51,459 nucleotides of DNA from Nocardia nova NBRC 15556 (GTDB lineage: Bacteria; Actinomycetota; Actinomycetes; Mycobacteriales; Mycobacteriaceae): NCBI RefSeq assembly GCF_001613005.1, contig NZ_BDBN01000028.1:1-51459 (forward strand), given 5' to 3'. The notes under the pieces were generated by a model. The model did no database searches. It saw nothing but the letters and a program-made list of their open reading frames with translations, and was not told the DNA's origin. This document shows positions 26,387 to 35,790 of this stretch, in pieces. Numbering within the stretch: position 1 is the stretch's first letter; the number at the start of each line of letters is the position of its first letter. Both the position numbers and the translations under genes were made by a program.

Positions 26387-27535
26387 ATGTTGGTGAAGGT
26401 TCGCAACGACGACCCGTCGCGGCTGTCCAATTCCGAACGGACGGTGGCGAACTGGCTGAAGACCTGGACCGGCGCGCACGCGTTACCCGGTATCGCGGTG
26501 GTCGCGGCCGGTGGCGCCGATGCGATCGTCTGGACGCCGAAGACCTGCGTGGTCGTCGTGATCAAGGACTTCACCGAACGGGCGAGCGGCACGCTCACCG
26601 TCTCCGGCTACCGGCCCTGGACCATCGACGACCGCATCGCGCCGCTGGCCGGAACCGAGGCCGGCACCGAACCGATGACCGAGATCCGCGCCCGCACCGG
26701 TGAGATGGCCGAGCTGCTGCGCGGTGCGCCCGGCCGGGAGCGGGTCGGGGTGACCGGCATGGTGCTGGTCATGCCGCAGTTGAGCAGCCGGGTCGCATTG
26801 GACAAGGGTGATCTCCCGGACGGGATCGATGTCGTCCTCGGCGACGGGCCCGCGGCGTTGCGCAACTACTTCAGCCGGATCACCGCGGACGCACCCGACA
26901 CCTGGGATGCGACGCAGGTCGGCCAGGCATTGGCCGCGATCGGATTCGCCGCGGCCGCAACCCATTCCGATCTCACCGCGGAGGGCTTTCCCGCGCGGCT
27001 GGACCGCACTCCCCCGCCGCCGAACCCCGTCCCGTCCCGTGGCCCCACACCGCCGGCGGGGGCGCCGATTCCCGGGCGGGGTCCGGCCGGTGTCCCGGTC
27101 GCCGCCGCTGCCCCGATGTCGCCGGGTGGTGCGCCGGTATCGATGGCTCGCCCGAATCCGGCGCCGCAGCCCGCGCCCGGTCCGGTCCCCCAGCCCGTCG
27201 CCGCGGCCGGTCCGGTTCCTGCAGGGCCGGCGCCGGCCTACGGGCAGAACCAGCAACCCTATTCGGTGCCCTTCGATCCGCGCCCGCCCGCGGCTCCGCC
27301 TCGGCGCAACCGCAACCGCAGCCTGGTGCCACTGGTTCTGCTGGGCGTTCTGGTCGTCGTGCTGGCGTTGGCGGCCATGTGTACCGCGGGCGGCGGGTCC
27401 GGCCCCAGCCACGCTCCAGCTTCCGGTCGCACCACCACGACGACCACCTCGCATTACACCCCGGCGCCGGAGCGCACCGTGCCGCCCTCGACGCCCGGGC
27501 ACGCGTGCTACCCGTTCCAGCCCGGCTGCCCCTGA
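26387..27535 (+). CDS. NERD-like domain membrane-anchored protein with Pro-rich linker
   Basis: 382 residues. Residues 1-210 contain a nuclease-related-like segment: NSERTVANWLKTW, then GADAIVWTPKTCVVVVIKDF, resembling the NERD pattern of an acidic residue before a strand and a Lys after it; the usual Glu of (D/E)VK is replaced, so it may be catalytically dead. Residues 215-310 are Pro/Ala/Gly-rich, disordered. A Lys/Arg-rich stop (RRNRNRS) precedes one transmembrane helix (LVPLVLLGVLVVVLALAAM), then a Thr/Ser/Pro-rich tail with two cysteines (CYPFQPGC). Predicted topology is N-terminus inside, tail outside. AGGGG lies 10 bases before the ATG. Confidence 0.75.
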   Translation: MLVKVRNDDPSRLSNSERTVANWLKTWTGAHALPGIAVVAAGGADAIVWTPKTCVVVVIKDFTERASGTLTVSGYRPWTIDDRIAPLAGTEAGTEPMTEIRARTGEMAELLRGAPGRERVGVTGMVLVMPQLSSRVALDKGDLPDGIDVVLGDGPAALRNYFSRITADAPDTWDATQVGQALAAIGFAAAATHSDLTAEGFPARLDRTPPPPNPVPSRGPTPPAGAPIPGRGPAGVPVAAAAPMSPGGAPVSMARPNPAPQPAPGPVPQPVAAAGPVPAGPAPAYGQNQQPYSVPFDPRPPAAPPRRNRNRSLVPLVLLGVLVVVLALAAMCTAGGGSGPSHAPASGRTTTTTTSHYTPAPERTVPPSTPGHACYPFQPGCP

Positions 27536-27675
27536 GTCGCGAACCTACGGGCCGCCGGACACTACGGGCGTAGGTGGCCCGACAGCTCGACTCCCCACCC
27601 CGGAAGCGCGGCGCATCGGGACCGCCTACCGGATCGGATTACCGGTGAGGCGCGCGTCTATTCGATGTGGCGGAT

Positions 27676-27699
27676 TGCGGGCCCAGGGCCGGGCCCGCA
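27676..27699 (-). terminator. Hairpin terminator after ctaB
   Basis: TGCGGGCCC (27676-27684) and GGGCCCGCA (27691-27699) form a perfect 9-bp stem with a 6-base loop, 7 bases beyond the ctaB stop. Confidence 0.7.
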
Positions 27700-27705
27700 G
27701 CGATC

Positions 27706-28692
27706 TCAGCCGAACAGCGTCGAGCCGATGGTGTGCCAGCCGAGCACCGAGTCCACGGCCAGACCGCAGAACACCACGGCGAGGTAGTTGTTGGACTGCA
27801 GGAACAGCCGCAGCGGCTTGACCGACGCCCCCCGGCGCACGCCGGAGTACAGCTGATGCGCCATCAGCAGGAACCAGGCACCGGCGACGATGGCGACCGC
27901 CGCGTACACGACACCTGTCGCCGGAATCAGCGCCAGGGTGGCGAGCACCGTCAGCCAGGTGTAGATGACGATTTGCTTGGTCACCGCGCGTTCGGTCGCC
28001 ACCACCGGCAGCATCGGCACGCCGGCCGCGCGGTAGTCGTCCTTGTAGCGCATGGCCAGCGCCCAGGTGTGCGGCGGCGTCCAGAAGAAGATGACCGCGA
28101 ACAGCGCGACCGCGGGCCAGCCGATGGTTCCGGTGACCGCCGACCAGCCGACCAGTGCGGGCATACAGCCCGCCGCGCCGCCCCACACCACGTTCTGCGA
28201 GGTCCGGCGTTTGAGGCCGAGGGTGTAGACGAAGACGTAGAACAGGATCGTCGCGACCACGAGCAGGCCCGAGAGCAGATTCGCCTGCCACCACAACCAC
28301 GCGAACGAGCCGGCACCGAGAGCGACACCGAAGACGAACGCGTTGCGGGTCGGCACCGCCTCGCGCGCCAGCGGACGCTTCGACGTGCGCTTCATGACCT
28401 TGTCGATATCGGCGTCGGCGACACAGTTGAGGGTGTTGGCACTGGCCGCACCCATCCAGCCGCCGAACAGGGTGGCCACGATCAGCCGGATGTCGACATG
28501 GCCACGGTCGGCCAGCAGCATCGTCGGGATGGTGGCCACCAGCAGCAGTTCGATGACCCGCGGTTTCGTCAGCGCGATGTAGGCGAGTACCCGGCGGGTC
28601 AGCTTCGACAGCGGGCCGCTGCCCTGGACACGGTCGGCGAGCGCCGTCGCGGAGGAGCCATGCGCATCACCCGGCTGTTGCCCAATCCGCAC
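27706..28692 (-). CDS. ctaB: Heme O synthase / protoheme IX farnesyltransferase
   Basis: 328 residues, UbiA-fold integral membrane enzyme that adds a farnesyl group to heme B to give heme O, substrate of CtaA. The Mg-diphosphate motif is [20 protein letters not shown] and the second conserved loop is [18 protein letters not shown]; about nine hydrophobic helices follow [19 protein letters not shown] 28692 with GAGGAG six bases upstream is chosen over an ATG eight codons earlier. Divergent from tkt, as in M. tuberculosis. Confidence 0.95.
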   Translation of the reverse strand: MRIGQQPGDAHGSSATALADRVQGSGPLSKLTRRVLAYIALTKPRVIELLLVATIPTMLLADRGHVDIRLIVATLFGGWMGAASANTLNCVADADIDKVMKRTSKRPLAREAVPTRNAFVFGVALGAGSFAWLWWQANLLSGLLVVATILFYVFVYTLGLKRRTSQNVVWGGAAGCMPALVGWSAVTGTIGWPAVALFAVIFFWTPPHTWALAMRYKDDYRAAGVPMLPVVATERAVTKQIVIYTWLTVLATLALIPATGVVYAAVAIVAGAWFLLMAHQLYSGVRRGASVKPLRLFLQSNNYLAVVFCGLAVDSVLGWHTIGSTLFG

Positions 28693-29130
28693 TGTCTCTC
28701 CTCGCAGGTGGTGCATCGATCCGGTAGGGAAGCAACGGTTTCGGCGGCGTGGCGGGCCTCCCGCGCGCAGCCGTTTCCGCTGTCACCGCAGAGCGCGGCG
28801 CGGGCGGCGCAGCCTCTACTACAGACGATGGTAGACCCCCGCGTGTTGTGCTCCGGCACCCACCCGCCGCGAAAGCGCCCGTGCCGCAGGCGATCGGCCC
28901 CGGCCGGTCCCGACGCGAGTGCCACGTCACATATCCGCCGTCGGCCGCTGTGCGGAATCGCTTCGGCTCGGCACCTCGGCGGCTGTCATCATTCACCGTA
29001 ATCCCGCGCACCCGCACGGGGTGCGGGCGAAGGGTTCCCCACTCGCGGCGATCAGGCGACCTCTAGGGTGGTGGGTACAGCCCGCAAGCAGCCGTTGTAC
29101 ACACACGAGAAGGTCAGGAGAACCTCGGTC
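28693..29130. other. Divergent promoter region between ctaB and tkt (438 bp)
   Basis: No credible gene. TAGGGT near 29063 may be the tkt -10, leaving a leader of about 55 bases. A 5-bp inverted repeat TCTAC/GTAGA near 28814-28834 lies on the ctaB side and overlaps possible -10 sequences. No riboswitch-like structure was recognised. Confidence 0.5.
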
Positions 29131-31275
29131 GTGTCAGTCACAGACGACATCCGCGCCCTCACCCAGCCCGCACATCCGGCCGACTGGACCGAACTGGACA
29201 CCAGAGCCGTCGACACCGTCCGTGTCCTGGCCGCCGACGCGGTGCAGGCCGCCGGCAACGGCCACCCCGGCACCGCGATGAGCCTGGCGCCGCTGGCCTA
29301 CACCCTCTACCAGCGGGTCCTGCGCTACGACCCGAGCGATCCGGACTGGACGGGCCGCGACCGGTTCATCCTGTCGTGCGGGCATTCCAGCCTGACCCAG
29401 TACATCCAGCTGTACCTGTCGGGACTGGGCCTGGAGCTCGACGACCTGAGGCACCTGCGCAAGTGGGGTTCGCTGACCCCGGGCCACCCGGAGTTCCGCC
29501 ACACCAGGGGCGTGGAGATCACCACCGGCCCGCTCGGCCAGGGCCTGGCCTCGGCGGTCGGCATGGCGATGGCGGCCCGGCGCGAGCGCGGTCTCTACGA
29601 CCCGTCCGCCGCGACCGGCGCCAGCCCGTTCGACCACTTCGTCTACGTCATCGCCTCCGACGGCGATATCGAAGAGGGCGTCACCTCGGAGGCCTCCTCG
29701 CTGGCCGGCACGCAGCAGCTGGGCAATCTGATCGTCTTCTACGACGACAACCGGATCTCCATCGAGGACGACACGTCCATCGCGCTGACCGAGGACACCG
29801 CCGAGCGCTACCGCGCCTACGGCTGGCACGTGCAGGTCGTCGAGGGCGGTGAGAACGTCACCGGCATCCTGGAGGCGATCGAGGCCGCCAAGGCCGTCAC
29901 CGACAAGCCGTCGTTCATCCTGCTGCGCACGATCATCGGCTATCCCGCGCCGAACAAGATGAACACCGGCGCCGCGCACGGCGCCGCGCTGGGCGCCGAC
30001 GAGGTCGCCGCCACCAAGGAGATCCTGGGCTTCGATCCGGGCCAGAGCTTCGTCGTCGACGACGAGGTCATCGCCCACACCCGCGGCAACGCCGCCGAAC
30101 GCGCCAAGTCGGCCCGCGCCGCCTGGCAGGAGCAGTTCGACGCGTGGGCGCAGGCCAACCCGGAGAACAAGGAGCTGTTCGACCGGCTGCGCGAGCGCCG
30201 GCTGCCGAAGGGCTGGACCGAGGGCCTCCCCTCGTTCGAGCCCGACGCCAAGGGCATGGCCACCCGTAAGGCCTCGGGCAAGGTCCTGGCCGCGCTGGCC
30301 CCGGTGCTCCCGGAGCTGTGGGGCGGTTCGGCCGACCTGGCCGAATCGAACAACACCACCATGCCGGGCGTGCCGAGCTTCGGCCCGGCGTCGATCTCCA
30401 CGGGGATGTGGAAGGCCGAGCCCTACGGCCGCACCCTGCACTTCGGTGTGCGCGAGCACGCGATGGGTTCGATTCTCAACGGCATCGCCCTGCACGGCCC
30501 GACCCGGCCCTACGGCGGCACCTTCCTGGTGTTCTCCGACTACATGCGCCCGGCGGTCCGGCTGGCCGCGCTCATGCGCGTGCCGGCCATCTACGTCTGG
30601 ACCCACGACTCCATCGGCCTGGGTGAGGACGGCCCGACCCACCAGCCGATCGAGCACCTCGCCGCGCTGCGCGCCATCCCGGGCCTGAACGTGGTCCGCC
30701 CCGGCGACGCCAACGAGACCGTGTACGCGTGGCGCACCATCCTGGAGCTCGAAAGCGCCGAGCAGCATTCGCATTTCGTGCCGGCCGACCACCCGCACAC
30801 CGACGGCCCGTCGGCGCTGGCGCTGACCCGCCAGGACGTGCCCACCCTGGAGGGCACCAGCTACGAGGGCGTCTCCCGCGGCGGCTACATCCTGGCCGAA
30901 TCCTCCACCGGCACACCGCAGGTGATCCTGATCGCCACCGGTTCCGAACTTCAGCTCGCCGTCGCCGCGCGCACTACGCTGGAGGAGCAGGGCATCGGCA
31001 CCCGCGTGGTGTCCATGCCGTGCGTGGAATGGTTCGACGCGCAGGAACAGTCCTACCGCGACGAGGTGCTGCCGCCGCAGATCACCGCCCGCGTCACGGT
31101 CGAGGCCGGTATCGCGATGCCGTGGCACCGCTTCACCGGCAGCGACGGTGAGAACGTCTCGATCGAGCACTTCGGTGCCTCGGCCGACTTCAAGACCCTG
31201 TTCCGCGAATTCGGCATCACCGCCGAAGCCGTCGTCGATGCCGCGAAGCGCTCACTCGACAAGGTGAAGGGATAA
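29131..31275 (+). CDS. tkt: Transketolase
   Basis: 714 residues. Thiamine-diphosphate enzyme transferring two-carbon ketol units between pentose, triose and hexose phosphates. Motifs in order are GNGHPGTAMSLAPLAY, the TPP-binding DGDIEEGVTSEASS...VFYDDNRISIE (GDG-like and N), the HLRKWGS and HTRGVEITTGPLGQG segments, and in the middle domain RTLHFGVREHAMGSILNG with the catalytic Glu, then THDSIGLGEDGPTHQP. GTG 29131 gives the usual N-terminus (VTDDIRALTQPAHPADW); AGGAG lies 10 bases upstream. First gene of the pentose phosphate operon. Confidence 0.97.
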   Translation: MSVTDDIRALTQPAHPADWTELDTRAVDTVRVLAADAVQAAGNGHPGTAMSLAPLAYTLYQRVLRYDPSDPDWTGRDRFILSCGHSSLTQYIQLYLSGLGLELDDLRHLRKWGSLTPGHPEFRHTRGVEITTGPLGQGLASAVGMAMAARRERGLYDPSAATGASPFDHFVYVIASDGDIEEGVTSEASSLAGTQQLGNLIVFYDDNRISIEDDTSIALTEDTAERYRAYGWHVQVVEGGENVTGILEAIEAAKAVTDKPSFILLRTIIGYPAPNKMNTGAAHGAALGADEVAATKEILGFDPGQSFVVDDEVIAHTRGNAAERAKSARAAWQEQFDAWAQANPENKELFDRLRERRLPKGWTEGLPSFEPDAKGMATRKASGKVLAALAPVLPELWGGSADLAESNNTTMPGVPSFGPASISTGMWKAEPYGRTLHFGVREHAMGSILNGIALHGPTRPYGGTFLVFSDYMRPAVRLAALMRVPAIYVWTHDSIGLGEDGPTHQPIEHLAALRAIPGLNVVRPGDANETVYAWRTILELESAEQHSHFVPADHPHTDGPSALALTRQDVPTLEGTSYEGVSRGGYILAESSTGTPQVILIATGSELQLAVAARTTLEEQGIGTRVVSMPCVEWFDAQEQSYRDEVLPPQITARVTVEAGIAMPWHRFTGSDGENVSIEHFGASADFKTLFREFGITAEAVVDAAKRSLDKVKG

Positions 31276-31278
31276 CCA

Positions 31279-32409
31279 ATGGCACAGAACGAGAATCTCG
31301 CCGCACTGTCTCGCGCAGGCGTGTCGGTGTGGCTCGACGATCTGTCACGCAACCGGATCCGCTCGGGCAATCTCGCCGACCTCGTCGCCACCCGCAGCAT
31401 CGTCGGCGTGACCACCAACCCGACCATCTTCCAGGCGGCCCTGAGCGAGGGCCACGCCTACGACGACCAGGTCAAGGAGCTGGCCGCCCAGGGCGCCGAC
31501 GCCGACGCCGCCATCCGCACGATCACCACCGACGACGTCCGCTCGGCCTGCGACGTGCTGGCCGAGGTCTTCGACGCGACCGGCGGCGTGGACGGCCGGA
31601 TCTCGATCGAGGTCGACCCGCGACTGGCCTTCGACACCGACAAGACCGTCGCGCAGGCGGTCGAGCTGTGGAAGATCGTCGATCGGCCGAATCTGTTCAT
31701 CAAGATTCCGGCCACCGAGGAGGGCCTGCCCGCGATCACGCGCGTGATCGCCGAAGGGATCAGCGTCAACGTCACGCTGATCTTCTCGGTGCAGCGCTAC
31801 CTCAGCGTGATGGGCGCCTATCTGGACGGCCTGCGCAAGGCGCGCATCGCCGGCCACGACCTGGCCCGCATCCATTCGGTCGCGTCGTTCTTCGTCTCCC
31901 GCGTGGACACCGAGATCGACAAGCGGCTCGAGCAGATCGGTTCGGACGAGGCGCTGGCCTTGCGCGGTAAGGCCGGAATCGCCAACGCGCGCTTGGCCTA
32001 TGCCGCCTACCAGGACGTGTTCGACGGGGGTGACCACACCTCGACCTACTCGCATCTGGCCTCGTCCGGGGGTAACCGGCAGCGGCCGCTGTGGGCGTCG
32101 ACGGGCGTGAAGAACCCGGACTACCCCGACACCATGTACATCACCGAACTGGTGGCGCCGAATACGGTCAACACGCTGCCGGAAAAGACCCTCGAGGCGT
32201 TCGCCGACCACGGCGAACTGCGCGGGGACACGGTGTCGGGCACGGCGGCCGACGCGCAGGGTGTGTTCGACGCGCTCACCGGCGTCGGGGTCGATCTCGA
32301 CGACGTGTTCGCCGTCCTCGAGCGCGAAGGTGTCGAGAAGTTCGAGAAGTCGTGGGACGAGCTGCTCACGGCGACCACCGCCGAGTTGAAGAGCACCGGA
32401 AGCAACTGA
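31279..32409 (+). CDS. tal: Transaldolase (long, actinobacterial type)
   Basis: 376 residues. Transfers dihydroxyacetone units between sedoheptulose-7-phosphate and glyceraldehyde-3-phosphate. It begins [20 protein letters not shown] and has [11 protein letters not shown] and [15 protein letters not shown], whose Lys of FIKIPAT forms the Schiff base, followed by [13 protein letters not shown] and [18 protein letters not shown], split here. It starts 3 bases after the tkt stop. Confidence 0.97.
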   Translation: MAQNENLAALSRAGVSVWLDDLSRNRIRSGNLADLVATRSIVGVTTNPTIFQAALSEGHAYDDQVKELAAQGADADAAIRTITTDDVRSACDVLAEVFDATGGVDGRISIEVDPRLAFDTDKTVAQAVELWKIVDRPNLFIKIPATEEGLPAITRVIAEGISVNVTLIFSVQRYLSVMGAYLDGLRKARIAGHDLARIHSVASFFVSRVDTEIDKRLEQIGSDEALALRGKAGIANARLAYAAYQDVFDGGDHTSTYSHLASSGGNRQRPLWASTGVKNPDYPDTMYITELVAPNTVNTLPEKTLEAFADHGELRGDTVSGTAADAQGVFDALTGVGVDLDDVFAVLEREGVEKFEKSWDELLTATTAELKSTGSN

Positions 32410-32414
32410 CCGCG

Positions 32415-33977
32415 ATGGCCGGCCAGAAGAAGACGGCCGCCCCGGGGAATCCGCTGCGCGAGGAGCGCGACAAGCGGCTTCCCCGGATCGCCGGCCCGTG
32501 CAGCATGGTGATCTTCGGGGTGACAGGGGACCTGTCACGCAAGAAACTGATGCCGGCCATCTACGACCTCGCGAACCGGGGGCTGCTGCCCCCGGGTTTC
32601 GCGCTGGTCGGGTTCGCCCGGCGCGATTACGCCGACGAGGATTTCGCTCAGGTCGTCCTCCAGGCGGTCAAGGAGCATGCGCGCACTCCGTTCCGGCAGG
32701 AGGTGTGGGAACAGCTGTCGGAAGGTATCCGCTTCGTGCAGGGCACCTTCGACGACGACGCCGCCTTCGGCACGCTCGCGCAGACGCTCAAGAAGCTGGA
32801 CGCCGAACGCGGCACCGGCGGCAACCACGCCTTTTATCTGTCGATCCCGCCGAACGCGTTTCCGATTGTGCTGGAACAGCTTTCGCGCACCGGGCTGGCG
32901 AAGCCGCCGGATCCGGGGCCGGGTAAACCGCAGCCGTGGCGGCGGGTGGTGATCGAGAAGCCCTTCGGTCACGACCTGCAGAGCGCCCAGGAGCTCAACG
33001 CCCTGGTCAACCGGGTGTTCCCCGAGGAGACGGTCTTCCGTATCGACCACTACCTCGGCAAGGAGACGGTGCAGAACCTGCTGGCGCTGCGGTTCGCGAA
33101 CGAACTGTTCGAGCCGATCTGGAACGCCAACTTCGTCGACCACGTGCAGATCACGATGGCCGAGGACATCGGATTGGGCGGGCGCGCAGGCTATTACGAC
33201 GGCATCGGCGCCGCCCGCGACGTCATCCAGAACCATCTGCTGCAGCTGCTGGCGCTGACGGCGATGGAGGATCCAGTCAACTTCCAGCCGCGACAGCTGC
33301 AGATCGAGAAGATCAAGGTGCTCTCGGCAACGAAGCTGGTCGAACCGCTGGAGGAGACCACCGCCCGCGGCCAGTACGCGGCCGGCTGGCAGGGCAGCGA
33401 GCGCGTGGTGGGCCTGGCCGAGGAGGAGGGTTTCGATCCGCATTCGCGCACCGAGACCTACGCCGCGATCACGCTGAACGTCGACACGCGCCGCTGGGCG
33501 GGCGTGCCGTTCTATCTGCGCACCGGAAAACGCCTGGGGCGCAGGGTCACCGAGATCGCGGTCATGTTCAAGCGGGCCCCGCATCTGCCCTTCGATCAGA
33601 CCATGACCGAGGAGCTGGGCCAGAACGCGCTCGTCATCCGGGTGCAGCCGGACGAGGGCATCACCATGCGGTTCGGTTCGAAGGTGCCCGGATCCAGTAT
33701 GGAAGTCCGCGACGTCAACATGGATTTCAGCTACGGCGAATCGTTCACCGAATCCTCGCCCGAGGCCTACGAGCGGCTCATCCTGGACGTGCTGCTGGGC
33801 GAGCCGTCACTGTTCCCGGTCAACGAGGAGGTCGAATTGGCGTGGCGCATCCTCGATCCCGTACTCGATCATTGGGCCGAGGGCGGTAAGCCCGAGTTAT
33901 ACGAGTCCGGAACCTGGGGTCCGGCCTCGGCCGACGAAATGCTCGCCCGCACCGGGCGCGAATGGCGGCGGCCATGA
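32415..33977 (+). CDS. zwf: Glucose-6-phosphate dehydrogenase
   Basis: 520 residues, NADP-dependent first step of the oxidative pentose phosphate pathway. Nucleotide-binding FGVTGDLSRKKLMPA, then EKPFGHDL, the active-site RIDHYLGKETVQN (Lys, His and Asp), and FVDHVQITMAEDIG. Longer than enteric Zwf by a short N-terminal leader, as in mycobacterial Zwf2. It begins 5 bases after tal. Its stop overlaps the start of opcA. Confidence 0.97.
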   Translation: MAGQKKTAAPGNPLREERDKRLPRIAGPCSMVIFGVTGDLSRKKLMPAIYDLANRGLLPPGFALVGFARRDYADEDFAQVVLQAVKEHARTPFRQEVWEQLSEGIRFVQGTFDDDAAFGTLAQTLKKLDAERGTGGNHAFYLSIPPNAFPIVLEQLSRTGLAKPPDPGPGKPQPWRRVVIEKPFGHDLQSAQELNALVNRVFPEETVFRIDHYLGKETVQNLLALRFANELFEPIWNANFVDHVQITMAEDIGLGGRAGYYDGIGAARDVIQNHLLQLLALTAMEDPVNFQPRQLQIEKIKVLSATKLVEPLEETTARGQYAAGWQGSERVVGLAEEEGFDPHSRTETYAAITLNVDTRRWAGVPFYLRTGKRLGRRVTEIAVMFKRAPHLPFDQTMTEELGQNALVIRVQPDEGITMRFGSKVPGSSMEVRDVNMDFSYGESFTESSPEAYERLILDVLLGEPSLFPVNEEVELAWRILDPVLDHWAEGGKPELYESGTWGPASADEMLARTGREWRRP

Positions 33978-34882
33978 TCGTCGACATGCCCGACACCAGC
34001 ACCCGCGAGGTGACCAAACGACTGGTCAGCCTGCGCGAGTCCAACGGTGTGATCGCCATGGGCCGGGTGCTCACGCTGGTGGTGTGCACGCTGGATTCCT
34101 CGGAGGCCGAGGACGCCATCGACGCGGCCAACGACGCCAGCCGCGAACACCCCTGTCGCGTGATCGTGCTCGCGCGCGGCGACCGGTTCTCCGAGACCAA
34201 ACTCGACGCCCAGATCCGGGTCGGCGGCGACGCCGGGGCGGCCGAGGTGATAGTGCTGCGACTGCAGGGCGAGCTGGTCAACAACGAGAGCAGCGTGGTC
34301 ATCCCGTTCCTGCTGCCGGACACTCCGGTGGTGGCGTGGTGGCCGCGCGGCGCGCCGGAGTTTCCGTCGCGGGATTCGGTGGGACGCTTGGCCATTCGCC
34401 GGATCACCGATTCGACCTATGCCCCGGACCCGCGTGCGGCGATCACCCGGCGGCTGGATTCCTACGCACCGGGCGACACCGATTTGGCGTGGAGCCGGAT
34501 CACGTTCTGGCGGGCGCTGCTGGCCTCGGCACTCGACGTGCCGCCGTACGACCCGATCGAATCGGTAACGGTTTCGGGGCTGGCCGAAGAACCCGCGCTC
34601 GACATTCTGGCGGGATGGCTGGCGGCCAAATTGGCGTGCCCGATCCACCGTCGGACCGGAGAGTTGAAGGTCGTCCTGCACCGCGCGTCGGTGTCGGTCG
34701 GCATCGAACGTCCGCAGACGGGCCGCACCGCGACCCTGACGCGGACCGGCGAGCCCGATCAGCGGTTCGCGCTCGCCCGTCGTGAGACCAAGGACTGCCT
34801 GGCGGAGGAACTGCGGCGGCTCGATGCCGACGAGGTCTACGCCGAGGCACTGGCCGGAATCGGGAAGGTGATCTATGAGTAA
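33974..34882 (+). CDS. opcA: OpcA, glucose-6-phosphate dehydrogenase assembly protein
   Basis: 302 residues. OpcA binds Zwf and keeps it active; known in cyanobacteria and Corynebacterium. Recognised from context and from VLTLVVCTLDSSEAEDAIDA, the PFLLPDTPVVAWWPRGAP segment and RETKDCLAEELRRLDADEVYAEAL, split here, near the C-terminus. ATG 33974 overlaps the zwf stop (ATGA). Confidence 0.95.
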   Translation: MIVDMPDTSTREVTKRLVSLRESNGVIAMGRVLTLVVCTLDSSEAEDAIDAANDASREHPCRVIVLARGDRFSETKLDAQIRVGGDAGAAEVIVLRLQGELVNNESSVVIPFLLPDTPVVAWWPRGAPEFPSRDSVGRLAIRRITDSTYAPDPRAAITRRLDSYAPGDTDLAWSRITFWRALLASALDVPPYDPIESVTVSGLAEEPALDILAGWLAAKLACPIHRRTGELKVVLHRASVSVGIERPQTGRTATLTRTGEPDQRFALARRETKDCLAEELRRLDADEVYAEALAGIGKVIYE

Positions 34883-35606
34883 GCCGGAAATCGCGGTTTT
34901 TGCCGATCACGACGAACTGGTGAAGGCGGCAGCCGTGCGGTTCGTGCAGGTGGTGACCAGGGCTCAGGCCGAGCGTGGTTCGGCGTCGGTGGTTCTCACC
35001 GGCGGCGGCACCGGGATCGCCCTGCTGGAGCAGGTGCGGCACGCACCCGGCGCGATCGACTTCGGTCGCCTGGATGTGTTCTGGGGCGACGAGCGGTTCG
35101 TCCCGGCGGGCGATGCCGAACGCAACGAATTGCAGGCGCGCGAGGCGTTGCTCGATCACGTGGCGGTCGACCCGGCGCGGGTGCATCCGGTCGCGACCTC
35201 CGACGGGGAGTATCCGGATCCGGTCGAGGCCGCCGCCGAGTATTCGGCGACGGTGCACGCGCATCTGGCCGAGCACGGCGCATTCGACCTGCATCTGCTC
35301 GGCATGGGTGGCGACGCTCATGTGAACTCGCTGTTCCCGCATTCCGCGGCCGTGGCGGAGGAGCACGAACTCGTTCTCGCCGTAACCGATTCGCCGAAGC
35401 CGCCGCCGGTGCGTGTCACCCTGACCCTGCCCGCGGTCGCCCGCGCGCGGCACGTGGTTCTGGTGGTCGGCGGCGAGGGCAAGGCCGAGGCGGTGGCCCA
35501 GGCGGTGGGCGGCGCTTCCCCGCTCGAGATCCCGGCGGCCGGGGCGCACGGCAGCGAAACCACCACCTGGATGGTCGACGAAGCGGCGGCCGCGAAGCTG
35601 CCCTGA
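34875..35606 (+). CDS. pgl: 6-phosphogluconolactonase (DevB type)
   Basis: 243 residues; hydrolyses 6-phosphoglucono-delta-lactone. Motifs are VLTGGGTGIALLEQV, the phosphate-binding DVFWGDERFVPAGDAERN, LGMGGDAHVNSLFPHS (catalytic His) and VLVVGGEGKAEAVAQAV. The ATG lies 8 bases inside the end of opcA. It completes the Zwf step. No gnd gene follows. Confidence 0.96.
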   Translation: MSKPEIAVFADHDELVKAAAVRFVQVVTRAQAERGSASVVLTGGGTGIALLEQVRHAPGAIDFGRLDVFWGDERFVPAGDAERNELQAREALLDHVAVDPARVHPVATSDGEYPDPVEAAAEYSATVHAHLAEHGAFDLHLLGMGGDAHVNSLFPHSAAVAEEHELVLAVTDSPKPPPVRVTLTLPAVARARHVVLVVGGEGKAEAVAQAVGGASPLEIPAAGAHGSETTTWMVDEAAAAKLP

Positions 35607-35607
35607 G

Positions 35608-35626
35608 GCCGGGACGGAATCCCGGC
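35608..35626 (+). terminator. Hairpin at the end of the pentose phosphate operon
   Basis: GCCGGGA and TCCCGGC form a 7-bp stem around a 5-base loop directly after the pgl stop, followed by TAAT. Confidence 0.6.
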
Positions 35627-35678
35627 TAATCGTCCTCCGTCTGCGCCCACGCGGCGACAGGCAGGCTCAGATACACAC

Positions 35679-35719
35679 CGACGAGGTGGCCCGCGGGCAG
35701 GATGCGGGCCACCTCGTCG
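35679..35719. terminator. Large bidirectional hairpin between pgl and the alpha/beta hydrolase
   Basis: A perfect 16-bp inverted repeat (arms begin CGACGAGGTGG and end CCACCTCGTCG) around a 9-base loop, between convergent genes. Confidence 0.7.
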
Positions 35720-35790
35720 TGAATACGGCCCGCCCGGCGGTGCGCGTAGACGCCCTCCTGTCGCTACCGGCGCGGGGAGTGGGCGAATCC

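Noticed and set aside
29134..31170. A 678-codon minus-strand open frame opposite transketolase
   Set aside because: It mirrors the tkt codons and has no domain or ribosome site.
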